Of a stretch of 40,418 nucleotides of DNA, positions 1 through 6,642 are shown piece by piece. This DNA is from Paraburkholderia bannensis NBRC 103871 (GTDB lineage: Bacteria; Pseudomonadota; Gammaproteobacteria; Burkholderiales; Burkholderiaceae). The stretch covers positions 1-40,418 of the forward strand of contig NZ_BAYA01000049.1 of the NCBI RefSeq assembly GCF_000685015.1, read 5' to 3'. Position 1 is the first letter of the stretch. Each line of letters opens with the position of its first letter. The notes under the pieces were generated by a model. That model was not told where the DNA came from. It did no database searches and saw only the letters and a list, made by a program, of their open reading frames with translations. The translations under genes were made by a program, and so were the position numbers.

Positions 1-582
1 GCGCGGCTGCGGCGGCGAGGGCGGCGGCGTGGGCGTCACGCGTTGCAGCGCGGCGGCCGCGCGCGTCATCAGCGAATCGGCGCGGCCCACGGTCTTTTCC
101 TGCACCGTCTCGATTTTTTGCTCGATGGCTTCCTGGTACTGCGGCAGATCGGCGGCGAGCTGCACGACCTGCGCGGCGATCAGCGCGCTCACGCCCGCCA
201 GCGCCAGCACGGTGGCGAGCACCGCGACCAGGATCGAGAGGAACTGCGGCAGGCGCAGGCGGCGCAGCGCGTTGACGAGCGGCGCGAGCAGGAAGCTCAG
301 CAGCACGGAGAGCGTAATCGGAATCAGCACCGCGCTGCCGAAGTACAGTCCGCACACGACCGCCACGCCGGTGATGACCGAGGCGAGCGTGTGAACCGTC
401 GGCGTGCTGGGCGGGAACACGCGGTTGCGGCGGCCGTCGGCGGCGGCTTGCGCGGGATCCATCTGGGGCCGGTCGGGCGGAAGCGGGAAATTCATGGCAA
501 AGCGGTCACGGCTATCGTGATTCTGGGAACCCAGGCGACGCTGGCGGTCATCGGATTCTTGAGGAGCTTGGGGCTCGCGCAT
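1..582 (-). CDS. AI-2E family transporter, C-terminal part outside the window
   Basis: This reading frame enters from outside the window, so only the N-terminal 194 codons are seen. After a polar, proline-rich N-terminus come two hydrophobic helices: one around residues 50-70 containing VITGVAVVCGLYFGSAVLI, then one containing LVAVLATVLALAGVSALIA. A charged stretch with VVQLAADLPQYQEAIEQK follows. This is the N-terminal pattern of the AI-2E/PerM permease family (PF01594), polytopic inner-membrane proteins whose substrates are mostly unknown. I chose ATG 582; an in-frame ATG at 495 is the alternative and would remove a 29-residue charged leader. An AGG lies about nine bases before ATG 582. The visible end is rich in Pro and Ala. 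The family assignment is firm; the substrate is not known. Confidence 0.85.
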   Translation of the reverse strand, partial: MREPQAPQESDDRQRRLGSQNHDSRDRFAMNFPLPPDRPQMDPAQAAADGRRNRVFPPSTPTVHTLASVITGVAVVCGLYFGSAVLIPITLSVLLSFLLAPLVNALRRLRLPQFLSILVAVLATVLALAGVSALIAAQVVQLAADLPQYQEAIEQKIETVQEKTVGRADSLMTRAAAALQRVTPTPPPSPPQPR

Positions 583-792
583 CGGGGCGCACCTGCATGT
601 AGAAGAGTAGTGCGCGCTGCGCATGACAGGCGGCAGCGGGCGAAATCGTTCGGGTCGTTAGAGGCGGATCGGGCATCTCATGCCCAGCCTGGCGCTACGT
701 GAGGCAACCGCCTGCCTTGCAGGGCAAGCGGCATGCCGGGCGCGAGCGTAACGCAGACGCGCCGTCAGACAAAGCAATACAGCGCGCCGGCG

Positions 793-1431
793 TCAGGGCT
801 TGCCTGCTTCCAGTTGCTGGTTTCGCGAGGTCAGGAACTGGATCAGGCCGTCCACCCCGCCTTGCTGGATCTTCTCGTTGAACTGCGCGCGATACGTCTG
901 GATAAGCCACGCGCCCAGCACGTTCAGGTCATAGAGCCGCCAGCCCTGTGGCGTCTTGTAGAGGCGATAGTCGATCTCGACGGGGTTGCTGCTGGTCTGC
1001 GCCTGGGTGCGCACGACCACGTCGGTGTCGGTCGGGGCGTTGCGCATGGGCGCGTATTCGATCTGCTGGTCGGGCTTGAGCTGGGCGAGCGCGCCGGCGT
1101 ACAGGTGAATCAGCAGCAACTGGAACTGCTCCATGACCTGTTGCTGCTGCGCGGGCGTGGCCGTGCGCCAGTGGCGGCCCATCGACAGTTGCGTCGTGCG
1201 GCGGAAATCGACGTAAGGCAGGATGTCGCGATCGACGATGCCGCGAATGCGCGCAATGTCGTCGGGAGCGATCGACTGGGTGCGTACCTCGTCCAGCACT
1301 TGCTGGGTAGCGGTCTTGATAAGGGCTTGCGGGTCGGACTGGTCGACGGGCTGGGGCGCGGCGCTGGCGGCCGGGGCGATAAAGCCCGTGAGGGCGCTGA
1401 GCAGCGTGGCGACAATCAGGAAGTTCTTCAT
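793..1431 (-). CDS. MlaC/Ttg2D-like periplasmic phospholipid-binding protein
   Basis: The 212-residue product begins with a signal peptide (MKNFLIVATLLSALTGF, likely cut near ASA-APQ). It then shows the MlaC/Ttg2D (PF05494) signature: helical repeats with QVLDEVRTQS, ILPYVDFRRTTQLSMGRHWR, and ATPAQQQQVMEQFQLLL, followed by a beta part ending in YRLYKTPQGWRLYDLNVLGAWL. Family length is about 200-215 residues, so it is complete. MlaC proteins carry phospholipids between an outer-membrane MlaA complex and the inner-membrane MlaFEDB ABC transporter. No mlaFED genes are visible here, so this is an orphan copy; the main mla locus may be elsewhere or this paralogue may serve another MCE system. The region before the start holds GTAAC repeats on the coding strand. 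Confidence 0.88.
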   Translation of the reverse strand: MKNFLIVATLLSALTGFIAPAASAAPQPVDQSDPQALIKTATQQVLDEVRTQSIAPDDIARIRGIVDRDILPYVDFRRTTQLSMGRHWRTATPAQQQQVMEQFQLLLIHLYAGALAQLKPDQQIEYAPMRNAPTDTDVVVRTQAQTSSNPVEIDYRLYKTPQGWRLYDLNVLGAWLIQTYRAQFNEKIQQGGVDGLIQFLTSRNQQLEAGKP

Positions 1432-1749
1432 GCGTGGGCTCGGTCGGTTTTCAGGGCTGACGAGGACTGACGTTCGCCCCTTTTATAAAGCATTCAGCCG
1501 ACGCGCGCATTTCAACGCTTTTCAGATCTTTCCTCGCCCGCCTGAGCAGGAACGGCGCAATGCGTTACGCCACGCGGCAGCCGTTGAAGGCTGTTACGTT
1601 ACGTTACACCTGCCGGGAATTTGTTACAGGCACCCGGCATAAAACCGGGTCAGTGCAGCGAAAATCAGTCGAAAATCAGGGGCCAACCAGTCAGGTGACG
1701 GCCAGCAGATGTAACAAACACGTTCACATCCACCGGCCGTCCCGGCGCT
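1432..1749. other. Intergenic region upstream of the mlaC-like gene
   Basis: No convincing gene is seen in these 318 bases. They contain a cluster of GTTAC words (GTAAC on the mlaC strand), listed separately. There is also a short inverted repeat ACCCGG-CATAAAA-CCGGGT at 1632-1650 that lacks a T tract. A promoter for the mlaC-like gene must lie here if the small gene further up is not co-transcribed with it. Confidence 0.5.
1593..1627 (-). repeat. GTAAC direct-repeat cluster upstream of mlaC-like gene
   Basis: On the plus strand GTTAC occurs at 1593, 1598 and 1603 in direct tandem, and again at 1623. Another copy is at 1564. Read on the mlaC strand these are TGTAAC words. Directly repeated GTAAC/TGTAAC words resemble binding sites of OmpR-family response regulators, but no specific regulator can be named from the sequence. 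Confidence 0.4.
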
Positions 1750-1998
1750 TCAATCGCGCCTCCTCCCTTCAAAACCTTGAGCCGCTTGCGTGCCCGCTGC
1801 GTCCTGAGGCTCCATAAAGAAAGCCTCCAGGCCAAACAGCCAGGCCACGCCGTACGACAACCTCGACAGAATCCGCAGGCCTTTCTCCTCCCCAGCGGTC
1901 TCGTCCTCCAGCGCTTGCGGCGTAGCGAACGTGGCCCCTGCCGTTCCCCCTGCGAAACTCGCGGGCGTCGATTCCTGTGCTACCGGATCGATCTTCAT
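1750..1998 (-). CDS. Small hypothetical protein, 82 residues
   Basis: The ATG at 1998 is preceded by a strong purine-rich ribosome binding site (GGAGAGGGGTGCC just upstream), the main reason to call it. The product has a polar, Glu/Ala-rich N-terminal half, then one moderately hydrophobic segment (LSYGVAWLFGLEAFFM) that could be a single amphipathic or membrane helix, and a charged, Arg-rich C-terminus. I do not recognise a family. It points toward the mlaC-like gene but is separated from it by more than 300 bases. A longer reading to 2223 is open but has no better start. It could be a conserved small Burkholderia protein or a chance frame. Confidence 0.45.
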   Translation of the reverse strand: MKIDPVAQESTPASFAGGTAGATFATPQALEDETAGEEKGLRILSRLSYGVAWLFGLEAFFMEPQDAAGTQAAQGFEGRRRD

Positions 1999-2409
1999 GT
2001 GGCACCCCTCTCCTCGTTTTTGTGTGTGGCGGACAAGTAAGAGCAAACTCTGTACCAACGTCTCCAGACACGAAAAATTCCCGCACGCGATCGGATTTCG
2101 CCTGACAGCGTGCGGTGCCGCACTGAATGCCGAACACCCAGCCGGACTCCGTGGCCCGTCACTGCGAGCGCTCAGCCTGTAAAAACTACAAGCACACCGT
2201 GCAAAAGCGGGAAAGCCATGCACGCAGTGGGTTTGCCGGATTCATCGCAGAAGCATCAGGGAAGCAAAAGCGCCCCGCCCGTTCCTGATCTTTTTCCGCA
2301 TAGGTAATAGCTTCAATCGCGACAATGGTGTAAGGTGCAGCGGTTCCGTCTCGAAAATCGGGACGCCGCCCGAGCCGCATCCAGAACGTCAGCCCGCAGA
2401 GGAGGTCGC
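1999..2409. other. Divergent intergenic region between small ORF and rsbR
   Basis: These 411 bases separate the minus-strand small gene from the plus-strand stressosome operon and should contain both promoters. The stretch 2281-2340 is less GC-rich than its surroundings and is the likeliest site of the rsbR promoter, but I see no clear -35/-10 pair. The short open frames here look like chance readings. Confidence 0.45.
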
Positions 2410-3273
2410 ATGAACTCACCCGAACGGACCCGTCTTGCCGATGTCCTGAACCAGCATCGCGACGCGCTGCTCGCCGACTGGATCCGCCTGCATCTGCCGA
2501 CCGCGCTGCGCCGCGGGCTCGCCATGGAAGCCGAAATCCGCGAGCAGTTCTCGACGTTCCTCAAGGTGTTCCTCGACACGCTCGCGAAATCGGAGACGCT
2601 CGACGCGGGCCGTCCCGAATGGGAGCCGGTGCGCGCTTTCCTCGCCGATATGTCGGCGCACCGCGCGCGCCAGGGCTTCACGCCCGCCGAGACGGCCACC
2701 TTCGTGTTCTCGCTCAAGCAGCCGCTCTACGCGCGCCTGCGCGAAAGCTTCACGGATCCCGCCGAACTCGCGGACACAAGCTGGTCGATCAACCTGCTGA
2801 TCGACGAACTGGGCCTCTATACCACCGAGGTGTTCCAGAAAAGCCGCGAAGCGATCATCGCGCGCCAGCAGGAGGAACTGCTGGAGCTGTCCACGCCGGT
2901 CGTGCAGTTGTGGGAAGGCATCCTGGCGCTGCCGCTGATCGGCACGCTCGATTCCTCGCGCACCCAGGTCGTGATGGAAAGCCTGCTGCAGAAGATCGTC
3001 GATACGGGCGCGGGCCTCGCGATCATCGACATCACCGGCGTGCCGACCGTCGACACCCTCGTCGCCCAGCATCTGCTCAAGACCGTGGCCGCCGCGCGAC
3101 TGATGGGCGCGGACTGCATCATCAGCGGCATCCGTCCGCAGATCGCGCAGACCATCGTGCACCTGGGCGTCGATCTCACCAATGTCACCACCAAGTCCAC
3201 GCTCGCGGACGCCTTCGTGATCGCGCTGCAACGCACCGGCGCGTCGATCATCAAGCCGAAGGCCACGGCGTAA
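2410..3273 (+). CDS. rsbR: RsbR-type stressosome protein (sensor domain plus STAS)
   Basis: The 287-residue protein has an all-helical N-terminal domain (about residues 1-150, RsbRD-N type) joined through a linker helix (EAIIARQQEELLELSTPV) to a C-terminal STAS domain. In the STAS domain DITGVPTVDT and GIRPQIAQTIVHLGVDL closely match RsbR paralogues, and the Thr residues in the VDT and AQT contexts are where RsbR proteins are phosphorylated by RsbT. In stressosomes RsbR and RsbS build a large cytoplasmic sensory shell that sequesters RsbT until stress. The start at 2410 has GGAGG seven bases upstream. It is the first gene of an operon running to at least the hybrid kinase; rsbS follows after 16 bases. 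No haem or PAS sensor motif is evident, so the stimulus is unknown. Confidence 0.9.
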   Translation: MNSPERTRLADVLNQHRDALLADWIRLHLPTALRRGLAMEAEIREQFSTFLKVFLDTLAKSETLDAGRPEWEPVRAFLADMSAHRARQGFTPAETATFVFSLKQPLYARLRESFTDPAELADTSWSINLLIDELGLYTTEVFQKSREAIIARQQEELLELSTPVVQLWEGILALPLIGTLDSSRTQVVMESLLQKIVDTGAGLAIIDITGVPTVDTLVAQHLLKTVAAARLMGADCIISGIRPQIAQTIVHLGVDLTNVTTKSTLADAFVIALQRTGASIIKPKATA

Positions 3274-3289
3274 GCCCCGGAGCCGCGCG

Positions 3290-3646
3290 ATGGAACGCAT
3301 TCCGATCCTGCGTCTGGGCGACTGCCTGATCGTGTCGATCCAGGTGGACATGCACGACCGCCTCGCGATCGCGTTGCAGGACGACCTCACGGCGCGCATC
3401 GTCAAGGAGTCGGCCAAAGGCGTGCTGATCGACATTTCGGCGCTCGACGTGGTCGATTCGTTCATCGGCCGCATGATCTCGAACACGGCGGCGATGGCGA
3501 CGGTGCTCGACGCGCAGACGGTCGTGGTCGGCATGCAGCCGTCAGTGGCGATCACGCTCGTCGAGCTGGGCCTCACGCTCACGGGCGTGCGCACCGCGCT
3601 CGACGTCGAAAAAGGCATGGCGCTGCTCAAGCAGCGTCAGGCTTAG
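3290..3646 (+). CDS. rsbS: RsbS-type stressosome scaffold, single STAS domain
   Basis: This 118-residue protein is a lone STAS domain, the size expected for RsbS. The diagnostic segment LIDISALDVVDSFIGRMISN is conserved, and Ser57 lies at the position of the serine phosphorylated by RsbT in Bacillus RsbS (Ser59). RsbS with RsbR forms the stressosome core and binds unphosphorylated-state RsbT. The gene starts 16 bases after rsbR and ends 26 bases before rsbT, in the classical R-S-T order. Function is assigned from domain and order. Confidence 0.92.
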   Translation: MERIPILRLGDCLIVSIQVDMHDRLAIALQDDLTARIVKESAKGVLIDISALDVVDSFIGRMISNTAAMATVLDAQTVVVGMQPSVAITLVELGLTLTGVRTALDVEKGMALLKQRQA

Positions 3647-3672
3647 CTTTTGCTCACCCCTTGCTGACCTGC

Positions 3673-4098
3673 ATGAACGGCGACGCCGCTAACGACCGGC
3701 TGCTTGCGCAAGCGAGCCTGCGCTCGGACGAGGAAATCGTCCGCTTGCGGCAGTTCGTACGCGACCAGGCGATCGCGCTGGGCTTTTCGCTGATCGAGCA
3801 GACCAAGTTCGTCACGGCCGCGAGCGAGCTGGCGCGCAACACGCTCCAGCACGGCGGCGGCGGCGAGGCGCGCGTCGAAGCGCTCAGCAACGGCGCGCGC
3901 GTAGGCCTGCGGCTCACGTTCACCGATCGCGGCCCCGGCATCGCCGACATCGAGCGCGCCTTGCAGGACGGCTTTACCACGGGCAACGGACTGGGCCTGG
4001 GGCTGGGCGGCTCGCGGCGGCTGTGCGACGCCTTTTCGATCGACTCCACACCGGGCAGCGGCACCACGGTCACCATCGTCAAATGGAAAGTTCGCTAG
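3673..4098 (+). CDS. rsbT: RsbT-type serine/threonine kinase (GHKL ATPase)
   Basis: The 141-residue product is a stand-alone GHKL/HATPase domain. It has the N box in ASELARNTLQHG, the G1 box in DRGPGIADIE and the glycine-rich G2 lid in NGLGLGLGGSRR. RsbT phosphorylates RsbR and RsbS and, once released, activates a downstream partner. In Bacillus that partner is the phosphatase RsbU; no RsbU with a clear RsbT-binding domain is encoded here, so the target may be one of the ATPase or kinase proteins that follow. ATG 3673 is chosen; a TTG at 3661 is in frame, and neither has a strong ribosome binding site, suggesting coupling to rsbS. The end overlaps the next gene by 16 bases. Confidence 0.9.
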   Translation: MNGDAANDRLLAQASLRSDEEIVRLRQFVRDQAIALGFSLIEQTKFVTAASELARNTLQHGGGGEARVEALSNGARVGLRLTFTDRGPGIADIERALQDGFTTGNGLGLGLGGSRRLCDAFSIDSTPGSGTTVTIVKWKVR

Positions 4099-5237
4099 AC
4101 GGAGCCTCCGGCCTGGCCGGCGGCGTGCATCGCTCCTTCGAGATCGGCGACGCAAGCAGCGTGGCGTTCGCGCGCCGCGGCGCGGCCGAAGCGGCCCGGC
4201 TGGCGGGCCTGAATCCGACCGACGCCGGGCGGCTCGCGATCGTGCTCACCGAAGCGGCCACCAATATCCTCAAGCACGCCGGGCACGGCGAGCTGCTGGT
4301 GCGCGCGCTGGAGCGCGGCGTCGAGCTGATCGCGCTCGATCGCGGCCCCGGCATGGCCGACGTGGGCGCGGCGCTCTCCGATGGCCACTCGACGGCAGGC
4401 ACGCCCGGCACGGGACTCGGCGCGATCCAGCGGCTTTCGGATCAGCTCGCGCTGTGGTCGCAGCCGGGTCATGGCACGGTGTTGCGCGTGCTGGTGCAGC
4501 AGAGCGGCGCGCCGCGCGCGACGCAATCGACGCCCGAAATAGGCGGCGTGTGCGTGCCGTATCCCGGCGAGGAAGTCTGCGGCGACGGCTGGCAGGCGCA
4601 GGCCGATCGGGACGGCTTCACACTCGCGCTCGCCGATGGACTCGGCCATGGCGCGGAAGCGCATGTCGCCGCGACCGCCGCGCTCGACGTGCTGCGCAAG
4701 CGTGCGGGTCTCACGCCCGGCGCGCTGATGGAGCTGTCGCACGCGGCGCTGCGCCCGACGCGCGGCGCGGCGCTCGCGCTCGCGCGCTTCGACCTCGTGC
4801 GTTCGAGCGTGAGCTTTTGCGGCACCGGCAATATCTCGGCGGTCACCTACGGCACCGGCAAGCCGGGTCACGGCGCGGCGGAGCACGGCGCGACCATCAG
4901 CAGCAGCTCCGACGGAGCCGATACCGGCAGCGGCGCGCAAGCGAGCTATCAGATCGTCTCGCGCAGCGGCATCGTCGGTCATACGATGCGCGGCACCCAG
5001 GAGTTCGAGCTTGCGTGGCGCGAGAGCGGCGTGCTGATCCTGCATTCGGATGGCGTCGGCACGCGCTGGGACCTGGACGCCTGGCCGGGCCTCGCGCACC
5101 AGAGCGCGGTGGTGATCGCCGCCGTCCTCTACCGCGACTTCTCGCGCCGCCGCGACGACGCCACCGTCGTCGTCGTCAAGGCACGGCCGGGAGTACAGTT
5201 GACCCATGAACACGCCGCTGCTGCGCATCCGCATTGA
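4083..5237 (+). CDS. Fusion of RsbT/RsbW-like ATPase and RsbX/SpoIIE-like PP2C phosphatase
   Basis: The 384-residue protein has two parts. Residues 1-140 form a second GHKL ATPase of anti-sigma type, with EAATNILKHAGHGE as N box, LDRGPGMADVG as G1 and GTGLGAIQRL as G2. Residues about 155-370 are a PP2C-SIG phosphatase: CGDGW, ADGLGHGAEAH and HSDGVG carry the expected metal-binding Asp/Gly residues, and DDATVVVVK closes the domain. The phosphatase resembles RsbX, which resets the stressosome by dephosphorylating RsbR and RsbS. A Gly/Ser-rich loop around residues 260-290 interrupts it. The start overlaps rsbT and the end overlaps the next gene by 32 bases, so translation is coupled. Confidence 0.87.
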   Translation: MESSLDGASGLAGGVHRSFEIGDASSVAFARRGAAEAARLAGLNPTDAGRLAIVLTEAATNILKHAGHGELLVRALERGVELIALDRGPGMADVGAALSDGHSTAGTPGTGLGAIQRLSDQLALWSQPGHGTVLRVLVQQSGAPRATQSTPEIGGVCVPYPGEEVCGDGWQAQADRDGFTLALADGLGHGAEAHVAATAALDVLRKRAGLTPGALMELSHAALRPTRGAALALARFDLVRSSVSFCGTGNISAVTYGTGKPGHGAAEHGATISSSSDGADTGSGAQASYQIVSRSGIVGHTMRGTQEFELAWRESGVLILHSDGVGTRWDLDAWPGLAHQSAVVIAAVLYRDFSRRRDDATVVVVKARPGVQLTHEHAAAAHPH

Positions 5238-6642
5238 GACCGCCCAGGACGTCGTCGTGGCGCGGCGGCGCTCGCGCGACCTGGCGGCGGGCTTCGGCTT
5301 TTCGACGCTCGACCAGACGCGCATCGCCAGCGCGGTGTCGGAGATCGCGCGCAATGCGTTCGAATACGCGGGCGGCGGCGAGGTGAGCTTCGCCTTCGAC
5401 GCTGAGCGCACGCCGCAAGCGTTCGAGATCGTCGTGCGCGATCGCGGCCAGGGCCTGCGCGATCTCGACGCCGTGCTCGACGGCACGTGGCGCTCGCCGG
5501 GCGGCATGGGGGTGGGCATCATGGGCAGCCGCCGCCTGATGGATCGCTTCGAGATCACCTCGACGCCGCAAGGCACCACCGTCGCGATGGCGCGCCATCT
5601 GCCGCCCGGACATGGAGCGCTGCGCGGCAGCGAACTGGAAAGCGTGGTCAACAATGCGACCGCGCTCGCACCGCAGGACGATTCGCTCGCGGAGGTGCAG
5701 CAGCAGAACCGCGAACTGGTGGCGACGCTCGACGAACTGCGCGAGCGCCAGGAAGAACTCGCGCGCCTCACGCAGGAGCTGGAGGCAACCAATCGCGGCG
5801 TGGTCGCGCTGTACGCGGAACTCGACGAGCGCGCCGAAGAACTGCGCCGCGCCGACCTGATGAAATCGCGCTTTCTCTCCAATATGAGCCACGAGTTGCG
5901 CACGCCGCTGTCGTCGATCCGCGCGCTCGCCAACCTGCTGCTCAACCGGCTGGACGGCGACCTGGGCACGGAGCAGGAGCGCCAGGTGAAGCTGATCCTC
6001 GCCTCGGCGGAGACGCTTGGCGAGACCGTCGACGATCTGCTCGACCTGGCCAAGATCGAGGCCGGCAAGACCGAGGTGTCGCCCGCGTGGTTCGATCCCG
6101 CCGATCTGTTCGCCGCGCTGCGCACGATGCTCATGCCGCTGCTCGCCACGCCGCACGTCTCGCTCGAATTCGCGGCGACGTCGGGCCTGCCGCGCCTGCA
6201 CACCGACGAGCCGAAGCTCACGCAGATCCTGCGCAACTTCGTCTCGAACGCGCTCAAGTACACCGAACGCGGGCAGATTCGCGTGGGCGCGCGGCTGGAA
6301 GCATCGGGCGAGCGCATCGTATTTTTCGTCGCGGATACGGGCATTGGCATTGCTCCCGAGCATCACGCCATTATTTTCGAGGAGTTCGGCCAGGTGCAGA
6401 ACCGACTGCAACAGCGCGTGAAGGGCACGGGCCTGGGCCTGCCGCTGTGCCGCAAGCTCGCCGCGTTGCTGGACGGCGAAGTGGGCGTCGAAAGCGAGCC
6501 AGGCGTGGGTTCGACGTTTTACGTCGACCTGCCGGTGCTGCTCGCACCCGCCGACCATGGCAACAACCGTGACGCTGGCGACGTTGGCGACAGCGTCGCA
6601 AGCGCGGCGGGCGAAGCCACCCCGGGAGAGGCCGCCCCATGA
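5206..6642 (+). CDS. Histidine kinase with N-terminal RsbT-like ATPase domain
   Basis: The 478-residue soluble protein has no membrane segment. Residues about 1-135 are a third GHKL ATPase of RsbT type (SEIARNAFEYAGGGE, RDRGQGL, GGMGVGIMGSRRLMDRF). A coiled coil (about 150-215, QQQNRELVATLDELRERQEE) leads to a HisKA dimerisation domain with the phospho-acceptor His229 in NMSHELRTPL. A catalytic HATPase domain follows, with NFVSNALKYTE, DTGIGI and GTGLGLPLCRKLAALL. The RsbT-like domain where a sensor would be suggests that the kinase is controlled by, or itself acts in, partner switching with the RsbR/RsbS shell. The last four bases overlap the next start (ATGA). Confidence 0.9.
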   Translation: MNTPLLRIRIETAQDVVVARRRSRDLAAGFGFSTLDQTRIASAVSEIARNAFEYAGGGEVSFAFDAERTPQAFEIVVRDRGQGLRDLDAVLDGTWRSPGGMGVGIMGSRRLMDRFEITSTPQGTTVAMARHLPPGHGALRGSELESVVNNATALAPQDDSLAEVQQQNRELVATLDELRERQEELARLTQELEATNRGVVALYAELDERAEELRRADLMKSRFLSNMSHELRTPLSSIRALANLLLNRLDGDLGTEQERQVKLILASAETLGETVDDLLDLAKIEAGKTEVSPAWFDPADLFAALRTMLMPLLATPHVSLEFAATSGLPRLHTDEPKLTQILRNFVSNALKYTERGQIRVGARLEASGERIVFFVADTGIGIAPEHHAIIFEEFGQVQNRLQQRVKGTGLGLPLCRKLAALLDGEVGVESEPGVGSTFYVDLPVLLAPADHGNNRDAGDVGDSVASAAGEATPGEAAP

